Assembly (NCBI RefSeq): GCF_905163445.1
Contig: NC_053191.1
Location: forward strand, 7,254,001 to 7,318,000
Direction: 5' to 3'
Origin: Pararge aegeria
Taxonomy: Eukaryota > Arthropoda > Insecta > Lepidoptera > Nymphalidae
Length of the DNA: 64,000 bases
Shown here: piece after piece, positions 48,125 to 58,292 of the stretch
Numbering within the stretch: the first letter of the stretch is position 1
Layout: every line of letters starts with the position of its first letter
Notes under the pieces: generated by a model
Told to the model about the DNA's origin: nothing
Seen by the model: only the letters and a program-made list of their open reading frames with translations
The model's database searches: none
Translations under genes and position numbers: made by a program

Positions 48125-48720
48125 AATTCAGATTCAACCGAAAAGAGCCGGCAAGAAACTCAGCTTATTGCTCTTTTTCAACATCATTTTACTAGCCCCA
48201 AAGTAAGTATAGCTTGTGTTATAGGAACTAAGATGAATGATTTATATTTTAAAAAATTCAAAATTCAGTTATTTCGAGTAGGCCTACTTTATAAGCACTT
48301 TTGAAACGTCAAGTATGTATGTTTGTAGTGACTTTACCATCGGTTCGGAAAGCAGATTCTACCAAGAAGAGCCGGCAAGAAACTCAGTAGTTCTTCATTT
48401 TTTATGAATAATATACATAAATACTTATTATATACCTTTAAACAACACACAAACATTTTCCAGTTGTGGGAATCGAACCCACGGCCTTGGACTCAGAAAT
48501 TAGTGTTGCTGCCCACTTCGCCAATTGGCCGAAAAATGCTTCGTCAGGTTGCTTGGAAGATCAAAATCCAAGTTAAGTATTTCATCAATTGTATAGTAAC
48601 CTCGCCGTAATAAATGTGTTTTGTCTTTTAACACATTGTTTAAAGCATTAGTAGATCGAAAATTATCTTAGGAATCGTGTTATAAAACGTATACTCAATC
48701 CCACAAAAACTTCTTTACCT
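48125..48720 (-). mobile_element. Nested LINE / SINE / LINE block
   Basis: Outer LINE pieces at 48125-48183 ('gagccggcaagaaactcag') and 48541-48720 ('gtaacctcgccgtaataaat') flank a family 3 SINE (48184-48250 and 48396-48540). That SINE is in turn split by a second 3' end of the same LINE family (48251-48395). All are on the minus strand. The outer pieces line up with 4620-4660 and 4730-4900 of the longer LINE. Confidence 0.75.
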
Positions 48721-48779
48721 CTCGCTGTCATCAATAAACTGGGTAAATCCTAATCTTCTTTTCATACATATTTTAAAAC

Positions 48780-49100
48780 AAAGTCCCACGCTGTGTCTGT
48801 CTGTCTATCTGGGCACGAAAAACTGAAAAACTACCGAACAGATTTTCATACGGATTTTACTAAATAACAGCGACATAACTCTTGCGAAAGGTTTTAGAAG
48901 GGAAGGGAGGGCAAGATTTCTTTCTTTCTTTCAAGATAGAAGTAGTGGGTGAAATAGAAAATACCTCCATAAACAAAACACGCGAAGAATGGCGTGCGCC
49001 ACTGCGCACACACAGACGGTCACACGGCCACCACGGTGCATTCTAGAACGAAGTTCAGTTCGATTTGCGCTAGCCTGAGAAGTGTGATTTTTTTATGACA
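48780..49100. repeat. Probable transposon fragments
   Basis: 'ctgtgtctgtctgtctatct', 'ctaccgaacagattttcata' and a GC-rich block at 48980-49080 ('cactgcgcacacacagacgg', 'cattctagaacgaagttc') look like dispersed repeat DNA. No family match within the window. Confidence 0.35.
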
Positions 49101-49109
49101 CAGTGAATT

Positions 49110-49945
49110 CCTGAAGTGGAATTCTTTGAAAAATGTAAGAAATACTACAGTTTCGTTTTATTTATAAGTTTCTGCTACAAATTGAGTGTATAAATTAATT
49201 ATTACACCTTCACACACACTGTCACACACATACAACACACATGATTATATTAGGTTATAGATGTCTTGACATTATTAATATGATTTTTGTTTAGGGTAAA
49301 ATGGAAACATTTCCATCATGCCTGATGCCATGCATGACAATAATAGATTCTTTATTTTCATTTCTACCCTCAATTGGTATTTTTTTTATTTCTAAACGGT
49401 CTTCGAATATAAAAGCAAGAATAACAGAAAATCTCGGAACCAACAACTCAGAGGGCGATGAATGATTAATTGTCGACTTGATATTGATTATCGATTTCAT
49501 GAAGACACGCCTAATTAACATACCTGATGTCAGAATTCACAGGCATAGCTCGCTCGCTGGCTCCTATGATAACCTATAACCTATGGTAACCTAACCCATA
49601 ACCTATTATTAAATATATTATAAAGTAAGTGATTTTGGGATCATTATCCGGAAACAGCAGCACTTTCGTTCGACGATTTCTAAATACATAATATATTTTC
49701 TCAGCTTTTTTTATAAATAAAAAAAAACGAGACAATATTGCGATATAAAAGCGAAAAGCTACATGTTTTCCATTTAAAGCAATGCTTATGATAAGGAAAA
49801 ATAAGTTAGATTTTAAACCGGACAGCATTTTAAAAGCGTATAAACAAGATGTGTTTTGGAACCCATAGAAGACTGACTACAAAGTCGATCGTGCACAATA
49901 GTCATTTCTTATGTATTAAATGCAAAACTATTCAATATAATATTT
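49110..49945. other. Intergenic, no gene seen
   Basis: AT-rich, with small frames only. Confidence 0.4.
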
Positions 49946-49954
49946 AATCCATTT

Positions 49955-50124
49955 GAAAGTGTATGGCAAAAATGATTGATGACACATAAAAATAATGTAC
50001 CACTGTTTGAAGTAATCATTATTATCTCCAAAAACTGGAAAATGGAAAATGGAAAGTGTGTGGCGAAAATGATTGATGATACATAAAAAAATGTACCACT
50101 GTATGAAGTAATCATTATTATCTC
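49955..50124. repeat. Imperfect tandem duplication, about 73 bp
   Basis: 49955-50028 and 50052-50124 match at most positions (both begin 'gaaagtgt.tggc.aaaatg' and end 'gtaatcattattatctc'). Confidence 0.85.
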
Positions 50125-50364
50125 TTCTGTCTAAAACTGTTATAGTTAAGTCAGACCTATGGCATCTATAATACCTACAAATTCTACAATTGAATTGTAT
50201 CGTTTCTTAGATTTTATGTAGATTAAAACAGCGTCAGTCAGTTTTTTCGCAAAATAAAGAAGTATGTGTTTGAGTGGGTTCCTGGATTGTTTAGATTCAC
50301 AGTTGGACCCGGTAAGTGGCACTGCAAAAAGGTTCTAGTTTATTTTAAGATATTAGAACCGGTA

Positions 50365-50403
50365 AACGATTTGGTGCTGACGAAGTTGCGCGGATCAGCT
50401 AGT
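50365..50403 (+). mobile_element. Helitron-like 3' end
   Basis: 'gacgaagttgcgcggatcag' then CTAG followed by T just downstream of PGRP B. No matching 5' end was found. Confidence 0.35.
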
Positions 50404-50433
50404 AAAAAATAAAGTAAACCTCTAATAAATAAT

Positions 50434-52719
50434 TTAATTATCTTTTTTATTAATAACAAATTGCTCCTCGGAGTAATGGTCCCACTTTGATATTATATCT
50501 AGTAATGCGGTCCCGGGACATTCTGTGGCCATGATCTGACTGTGTCCCTTCAGTTCGTACGTAGGGCTGATAGCACCGTTCAGAATGCCTGTATTTATCA
50601 GAGACTTTGTCGTCTCCAGCATCTCACGTGGTGGTTGTTCCACTGCAAACAAAAAAATACTTTTTAAACTGCACGACAGAGAGCTCTCCAAAATGTTCTC
50701 AAAGGTGTGAAATCTACCGGCTAGCGTGATGGACTTAAAACTACAGAGCTCGCCGCTCCAACTGACGTCAAGACATCCATTCAAGGCAAGAAGAAGATAA
50801 AATTAACGCGGGCACTAACTTGCTGATGTTCATTTCACAGGCATAGTTACCTCTCCAGTCTCCAATAAGGCAAATTCCGATACTGTAATTGTTCACTGGA
50901 CCAGCGTGAATGCCGAGATTGTGCCAGCCCCTCCCTTCATACGCTCCACCTTCGCTGCCTACGCAGAAACTGAACGAAAAGATCAATTTAATTTTGACAC
51001 TTTCTGATGCCAATTCTAACACAAAATTCTAAACTTAAATGTATTGATACGTAATCTTGAGTATTGCTGTCCTTTTACAATGTTCCCTGTAGAAAAGCAC
51101 AGCATTATTTTGGGTAACTTTGTAAAGTTTAGAGATTTATGTGCAACAGAATTGACTGTAGTAAAAAAGAGTAATCTCGGGGGTTAAACCAAACCAAAAA
51201 CATGGTAAATGAACCGCTTGTTTCCAGCGGCTCCCAGCGACTCGCTTGAAGTCGTCGACCCATCTCGTTGGGTGTTGATCACTAAGATGTAAAGTACGTA
51301 CAACAGATAATACTTACTGGTATCCAATGTCCCCCCAGTCTAAACTATTGTGATAGTTCTGCATGGATTTCATCGCTGCTTTACATTGCTGGGTGCTGTT
51401 ACAGGCCGCAGGCAAGTATGTGTGATGTATAATCACATACGGGACGGGCGTCTTCAACGGATGGATGTCGCTGGCGGGGGCCGCCCCCCAGTTTTCTCTC
51501 GAGTATAATAGGTATGGTGCTTGAACGCCTGTAAATAAACAAAAACATTTGGGTTCTAAAATTAATAATACGGGGTTAGAGCTTACTTTTATTTCTATTT
51601 ACTAATTCAAATCTCCAATTACTCACGGGAGATAGGAATTGAGAGCTTTGACGCTCCACTCTGGAGACCAAGCAGATGGCTCACCAGTCAGTGAAAAGCT
51701 ATGGCATATAAATAAAGCTGCCCTGTGTTTATTAACCTGAGGCCCAGGTGTTAAGCTTCAATGGTTATGTGCCTGTAATTAAACCAGCAACCAGGTAAAT
51801 AAGACCGGAATACGGCAATGCGCCATGGGTGTACCAAGCTTCTGGTCTAGGGGGGGCAAGTGAGATTTTTTTAGATCAGATATACCGCGGCTGTTTTCTG
51901 AAAATCTTTTAAGAGGGCCCTGTATATACTGATACTGAAGCTAAAACTATATTTGTTTTAAATTTTATCAGTATATCTACAGTTCATACATTTTCTACGA
52001 GATTCCACCTGGGGTATGCCCACCTGCCCAAGGTGGCATTTCTTACCCAAATGAGACGCATAAAATTATGTAGTTAGATTAATTATTTGAAATGAATGAA
52101 GTCTACATATCATTTTTCTTATAGATACATAGGGGATATCTCCTTCCAAAATGAGAAGGGGCAAGACCGCAGTCCACCACGCTGACCGAGTGCGAGAACT
52201 TTGTAGAGAACTCTAAGGTTTGCAGGTTTCCTCACGATATTTTTTGACGGTTGAAGCAAGTGATATTTTAATTGCCGGGATTCGAATTCGCTTCCCCGAA
52301 AGTGAAGTAAAAGTCTACCCACTGGGCTATCACCGCTTTTAATTGCTTAAATTAAAACACGCACAAAACACCGAACAGTCAGAGGCTTAAACCCATTCCA
52401 CTCGCAAGGGGCCGAAAAAAAAATTCACGAAAAATTATAAATAGTAACAATCAGTATCACAAAAAGTAAATACTAAGTTGAAAATAGTATGGTACTATAT
52501 AAAATAAGATAAACATTCAAATGAATACGTAAATATTTATTTTGATAGAAACTAAACTAATTTTATAATAGGAAAATAATTCTATTCTTATTTTAATTAT
52601 TTTATATGAGCCTTAGAAATTGTTGCGTAAATAAACATACCATAGAGTTGTGGGCAGCCGATTGCTAAATACACGTGAATGGCTAGCACCAACGTCGTGA
52701 ACGCACAAGATAAAGACAT
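50434..52719 (-). CDS. Peptidoglycan recognition protein B (PGRP-LB-like, diverged)
   Basis: Predicted secreted amidase. Coding exons in translation order: 52641-52719, 51318-51528, 50851-50969, 50434-50642; phases 1, 2, 1; 205 residues. The first about 22 residues form a signal peptide (MSLSCAFTTLVLAIHVYLAI). The fold starts near residue 32. Zinc ligands are a His of 61-62, His170 and Cys178; Tyr96 and Thr176 are present, so amidase activity is likely. The disulfide pair is Cys69/Cys75. It departs from A and C at three places normally conserved: D-W (90-91) where A and C have G-W, HSQIM (170-174) where they have HRQVR, and GIHAGPVNNYS in place of GAHA. These positions flank the peptidoglycan groove in related structures, so ligand preference may differ (inference). 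The tail is short and ends INKKDN. It could be mistaken for a non-catalytic receptor, but the zinc set argues against that. Confidence 0.92.
50672..50735 (+). repeat. SINE family 2 fragment in PGRP B intron 3
   Basis: 'agagagctctccaaaatgtt', 'ctcaaaggtgtgaaatctac' match the family 2 body. It starts about 30 bases from the acceptor of exon 4. Confidence 0.55.
51205..51290 (-). repeat. RTE-like LINE fragment in PGRP B intron 2
   Basis: 'cttgtttccagcggctccca' and 'cccatctcgttgggtgttga' match the region at 58790-58860. It lies about 30 bases from exon 2. Confidence 0.5.
51540..52110. other. PGRP B intron 1, no other element recognised
   Basis: No exon or repeat family recognised. Confidence 0.4.
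52120..52345 (-). repeat. SINE family 2 in PGRP B intron 1
   Basis: Near full-length: 'gcaggtttcctcacgatatt', 'gaagcaagtgatattttaat', 'cactgggctatcaccgct'. Same orientation as the gene. Confidence 0.8.
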
Positions 52720-54720
52720 AATTACTACGCTATTATATAAATACAGTAAATACAACTGTACATAAGTATGTTCAAGTTAATAAACAATTTTGCTTTGACA
52801 GTTCGTACTTTTAAGCGTCCCTTATATCACGAATTCAGAGAGCGGTACTTTCCCATTAAATAAACAATTCCTGTGAATTATGTATTGTGTTAATAGTAAT
52901 GCTTTTTGGAAAAATGTATGTAACTTTGCGACGCTTTTATTAAATAAGGTAAACATATCTAATTAGTATAGGCCTCACTCCTCTGAAACGGCTTGACCGA
53001 TTATTATGATTTACTTTTTGCATATTTTTATATAAAAATATTATCTTTCGCCTCGAAAAAACGACACTAACAATAGAAAAAAGGTATTTAATACATTGAA
53101 AGTTTTATTATAACGCATTATCTAGTTATCTCATTATCGGATATCCAAGTTTCGCTCTAGTACATTAAAATTTGAGATTTGTGTACATTTGAATCAATTA
53201 AATCACCGGAATGAGCCCGCAGACTTTGACTTGAATTGAAAGTGTATACTGCCAACCCTTTTTTGAAAATATAAAATTTTGAATATAACTAACTTGAGGG
53301 TGTCGGTTTTTTGTGTCGGTGTGCGCGCGCATCGTAAAAATGTACTCTAATCATTGTTCCCTAACGCGCCAGAAGAAGTATAACTTCTAAAACATTAATT
53401 GAGTTCGTACAAAGTCGTGGACAATAACTAATGATTTATATTTATAAACAAATATTGAATCAATTGTAACAGCATTAAACTGATAGCAGGAGTCACACAT
53501 TTGCGATATCGATTTTATCGTCGAGTGCTCGCGCAATAATTCTTATATTTTCTTGAGTGGGATGAATCATTTGGTAATTTTCTATACGTGGTTTTTTCAA
53601 GTGTTTTCTTCTACTCCTCGATGACTATGAGGGGCATGGTTTTGTCATTTTTACAAAAGTAATAGAAAAAATGTTACATTCGCGATTATTCATAAAACAA
53701 TAAATTTTGACGATAAATTATCAAGATAAAATTTATATTGAAAATAAAATAAAATCAAATCTAACACCTACGCCTCAGTTTAATGGAGTGGTACTTTTTA
53801 GGACATGTTCCTTCCAAGCTATGTGTGTTGCTCAGTTTATAAGCGATTGTTTTCCGTTAAAATCCGTCCGTATAATTTTTTTTTTCCAGTACTGACGGAC
53901 TTCTTATCACTGATAGAAATCCGTCTAAACGTCTATTTTATGTAAGATCGGTGGTAGATTTGACGCTCCAAAAAAAAGAGAGCAGAAGTCAGCATTTTCA
54001 ATGCTGAATGCATGTGTTGCACAATCAACAGCAGCCTAAGATGAGACACTAGCGTCCAATTACCAATACCAGTATGGGCTATTATCTCGCTTAACAAACA
54101 TATATACAACAGATATAACATTACCTATAACAAAATTTACTTGTACCCACTAACGTATAAAGAATGTTCAACGGCCAAGTCGTACAACATTAACTATAAT
54201 AAAGAAATCGCAGGAAGGAACCTTAGATTTGGCACAACTTTGTCTGGATTTCATTACTTTTTAGAGATAAACAAGCAACTCCATCGAGCTCCATCATTGG
54301 CTAGTTTTTTACAGAATGTTTTTGGTGGGATAACTGTTAAAGTACTGACAGATATGACAGAGTCATTGACCCCATTTGATTTTTAAAATGAAGATTGTTT
54401 CGGTCTAAGATCAATATCTTCAAAATAATAAATTTCAGCCAATTACACAATATATCAAAGAATCTAATTTGTAAATATTAATAAATAATTAAAAAATCAG
54501 TGTAAAGTAATAAGTATTTTATTATAACTTATAATTGCGCAATCCATAATTATCAGATTTTTATTGAGATAAATCTGATGCACATGAGCCGTTAACATTA
54601 TGGCGGGGAACTACCTTGTAGATTGACCTACAATGTTATTATTAAACGTAGGGTATTAGCTTTCTTGTTAAGGGGAACTATGCACTAGCTTTTAAATGAT
54701 AAACATTATCTTCGTATCAC
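52720..54720. other. Upstream flank of PGRP B, no gene seen
   Basis: A TATA-like run lies at 52729-52738, but it is too close to the ATG to set a start site for this mRNA. Frames at 53707-53895 and 54141-54386 have no family I recognise. Confidence 0.4.
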
Positions 54721-54724
54721 CAAT

Positions 54725-55070
54725 ATACAAAATTCAAAATTTACTCAAGCTTTCAAGTAGACCTAATAAAAGCACTTTTGAAACGTCAAGTCTGTCTGTT
54801 TGTAGTGACTCTACCACCGGTTCGGAAGGCAGATTCTACCGAGAACATGCCGGCAAGAAACTCAGCAGTTGCCCTTTTCCAACATCAAAAATTTACATTT
54901 TACATTTTAACATTCATTTTTCTATGTTGTGAGAGATGAAAGCGGAGCCGGATGCTTCCAAGCAACCTTGTCATTAAGAAATTCATCAATTGTATAGTAA
55001 CCTCGCTGTAATAAATGTGTTTTAACATATTCTTTAAACTTATGCATTGGTAGATCCAAAATTTACTCTC
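54725..55070 (-). mobile_element. LINE 3' end (first LINE family)
   Basis: Almost identical in order to 4525-4840: 'gaaacgtcaagtctgtctgt', 'accaccggttcggaaggcag', 'cctcgctgtaataaatgtg'. Truncated before any coding part. Confidence 0.85.
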
Positions 55071-55089
55071 TACTATTTATAAAATTTAA

Positions 55090-55530
55090 GCAAACAAATT
55101 AAATTTAAGTCCGTTTTTAATAACTGGTTTTTACCCCACTTAAAAAGGAGGATTTTTACGACTATATGTTTTTTTTATGTTCGTTACTCGATTACTCCGC
55201 CAATTCCTTTTTAAATCCTTTTTTTTGGGATGTCATACCTCAGAGGTATCATTTTAATTTGGTGAAGATTCATGAGGGGTCCTGGAGAAATGGTGGAAGC
55301 TATTCAAATATTATAGGCACACCTATTTCGATATTTTTTAATGTACATAACTTGAACATTTTCTTTCGAAATACACCATTAGGTCACATGAAACGGATGA
55401 TGAAAACTACAGATAGCCACCGTGACTACACAATAAATAGTATTGCGTATCCTTTATGGTATATAAAACGTAAGCATTTAGGCTCGTCACAATAAAGGAG
55501 TGCCGACAGAACTCCTCAACCATTAACCAA
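55090..55530 (+). repeat. Interspersed repeat with decayed open frame
   Basis: 'ctggtttttaccccacttaa', 'gattactccgccaattcct', 'atttggtgaagattcatgag', ending 'cagaactcctcaaccattaa'. I believe this is a dispersed lepidopteran repeat type. The 109-residue frame at 55166-55495 is part of it, with no known domain. The ending recurs inverted near 48003-48015. Confidence 0.5.
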
Positions 55531-56160
55531 AATATAATATTTTGTAAATGTTATGACAGTTATATAAAAGGGAATCGTATAGAAACTACGAGTATATCTA
55601 TACTTACTTACTATATTAGTCTTTTTACAATTTACTCGGCACGAACTTAATGCATTCTTAATTTTCTTATTAAAAAAAAGAAAAAAATAACTTCTGTCTG
55701 TCTCTGGCTAATTTCCTTAACGGCTTGGCCAATTTTGGCAACGTTTCAAGTTTAAAAAAAATCTTGTCAGGTTCTTTAGTCACATCGCTTGACAATAATC
55801 TGGACACAATTATAGTATTAGGCAAGGGTAAAAGACCACGCGCCAATCACCTCTTCAAAGGTCTGATCAGATAAAGTGGCTCACAGGTGTCACTTACTTA
55901 CTTACTTTACTCGCATCATTTTTTAATTGGTGAAATTGCCCGTACAACTGTGGCTGTTGAAAATAAGTTGTTAGTACCCAATGTTTATATTGCTTTGGTA
56001 ATTTGTGTTAATTACCAGAATTGATAAGTAGATCAATAAATCTTTACCTATGTACGGAATTTCAGGAAATTATACCATGCAATGAAGCAAAAACCACTTA
56101 TTGTCAAAATCCTTCTTCTTTATTAACATTTAAACAGAACCATATTTTCAGATCACAAAA
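55531..56160. other. Intergenic, no gene seen
   Basis: AT-rich, with a possible repeat piece at 55690-55760 ('cttaacggcttggccaattt'). Confidence 0.4.
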
Positions 56161-56173
56161 TTCCGAACAGTTC

Positions 56174-56299
56174 GGCAGGGTGATTAAGACAGGTATAAAT
56201 CTTGCCATACAATAAATGAGCAATAGTGACGTTTGACAGCAGTGATCGCAAGATTTTCTTCTGTTGCAAGTCTGTCGCGAGATACGTAATCACCCTGCC
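56174..56299. mobile_element. MITE with GGCAGGGTGATTA ends
   Basis: 13-bp perfect inverted ends: GGCAGGGTGATTA at 56174-56186 and its reverse complement at 56287-56299. The 126-bp length and lack of coding are typical of a MITE. No clear target duplication is seen. Confidence 0.75.
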
Positions 56300-57650
56300 A
56301 TTTCTTTAGTGACAAACATAAAGTTCCACTTTCAAAATGTTGCCTCTATTCACGAACAATGTATGTATACACATGAATTGTCTTCAGATGTATAACATTA
56401 TTGAGTAGGTAATACAGTAATACTTATTCAAGATCAAAATAATATAATATAGGGTAGTTCTATTCTATTCATATTGTTATTTATCTGATTGATAAGTGAC
56501 TTAAAACAAATGAAAACCACATTTTTAGTTTCTTTTTTATATTAGTTATAATAATTTATGAAACAATCGACAAGTCGCAGATTTTTCTCGTAAATATGTA
56601 GACTTTAAAAAATTATTTGTGCAAATCTACAATGAAAACTCAAAAAATTATCAATAAATGAAGCAAAAGGTAAGTATAAAAATCTACGAGTATCCGATAC
56701 AAGAACTATTATACTAGTATTTCATGTTTGTATATATGTATTTAAGTATAAGTATAAAGGCTTTTCGGTGACATTTTGGCACTTTGCTTCATCTTTATTG
56801 ATGTACTTAAATGTGAAGTCCCCTCAAACAATTGTTTCCAAAACACTTTAAAGATATTTCTAAATTAAATATATAATAGGAAGGAAGACATGGCTTTAGA
56901 ACAGTATAATGAAATAAATTAATCATTAAAAAAAAAAACATTATTGAACCTAATAATCTAATAAATTTAGTCTGTGATATTTCATAACTACAATAACTTA
57001 ATTATTTACACATATATACATTATCTGAAATAAATATTGAAGAGGCAAAGACTGCCAAATAAGAATATAATAGGTAATTACTTGCGAATGCACCGGGTTT
57101 TAAGTACTGGGTACTACGTTAAATATACTCACCTGTATCTTTACCTAACTAGTTACTGAAGCCAGGTTAGTGTTTTTTGGTTGTAAATAATAAATGTGTA
57201 ATATGAACGTGTGATTTCTTGGACGCAGCTAAGTTTTTTTTTGTTATCTCCTTATTCACTAAGATTTTAAGTTCGGCAGGCTTTTACTCAGTCGTGTTTT
57301 TAATTTGATGTTTAACCTAATTTCGTTATAAAAAAACTACATATAATAAGGTAAGTATATAAACCAGTTGGCAATCTTATTAGCAAATAAGATAAAATAC
57401 CACTTTTGACATTCGTCGTTAAATCTGGAGAAAATGTATATTAAGAGTAATCTAATAAACTTGAAAAAATGAGTTTATATGCCACCTTATTTATTATTCC
57501 ACCTGATCTATTAAAGCACAATAATTTATTTTAAAAACGAAATACCTACTTGTAATGATTTATCTTTTTATTTCCTACGTTTTGGTATATGTATACTATA
57601 CACTTAAGCACACTGAATTATACATATGTACTATCATATATAATAGATAA
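56300..57650. other. AT-rich intergenic, no gene seen
   Basis: No element recognised. Confidence 0.45.
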
Positions 57651-57654
57651 TATA

Positions 57655-57870
57655 TAATAGACTTTGGGACCGTGGGGTCCGGAGGACAGAGCCCTTTTCA
57701 AAGAATTATCGAAAAGGGTTATCGAGTCTACCGGAGAAAGTTCTGTAAGTTTGTCCTAGAGCGGGCAATTACCTTGGCCAACGAATTAGTTTGGCCATCC
57801 AAAGGGGCAATGCTGCCAGCATCTTAGGAACTATGCCTCGCTGCGGTGGTTTCGAGGACCTTTTAGATTT
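57655..57870 (+). pseudogene. Decayed C-terminal end of a LINE polyprotein
   Basis: The first part reads GPWGPEDRALFKELSKRVIE in one frame; after an in-frame stop and a frame change it continues as QRISLAIQRGNAASILGT. Together these resemble the conserved end of a LINE polyprotein. It has frame breaks and no upstream RT, so it is dead. Confidence 0.6.
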
Positions 57871-57997
57871 TATTTCATTTTAAATAGTTTATTTTAGGTT
57901 ATATCTATATTTTAAAGAAACAATATTACTAAAACTGTACTATAGTTAACACAATATATAGAAATGGCAAGTGACGCGGTCACAAATCGCTATTTTG

Positions 57998-58080
57998 CGA
58001 AACACATCGCGAAATATTTAGTGCAGCTCGATTTTGGTATCGAGCTTTGCATCTTAAATATTTCGCAAACAATGTGTTAG
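57998..58080. repeat. Long imperfect hairpin
   Basis: Arms at about 58000-58032 and 58039-58077 pair with a few mismatches ('gcgaaatattta' against 'taaatatttcgc', 'agctcgat' against 'atcgagct'), with a 6-base loop. The surrounding sequence ('atggcaagtg' near 57963, 'cttttgccact' near 58120) suggests a MITE. Confidence 0.7.
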
Positions 58081-58292
58081 ATTAGCTGGTCCAAAAAAAT
58101 TACCACCACATAACTTTTGCCACTATGGAAACTAAGCAGTGACGTGAAAGGACAATTATACAATATTAAAGTACCTTAACATAACATCTATTCCATTTGC
58201 CACATCTGCCATAGGGTTCGTCCATTAGTCTCGGAGGCGTGACAGGGGTTTTCTTTACCGACGACCCTTAAAAGCATTAACTAATGAGTTCT

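Noticed and set aside
52729..52738. TATA box of PGRP B
   Set aside because: It is about 10-20 bases from the ATG, so transcription would start inside the coding region.
54141..54386. Small gene on the plus strand
   Set aside because: No domain, signal peptide or conserved motif, and frames of this length are common by chance in AT-rich DNA.
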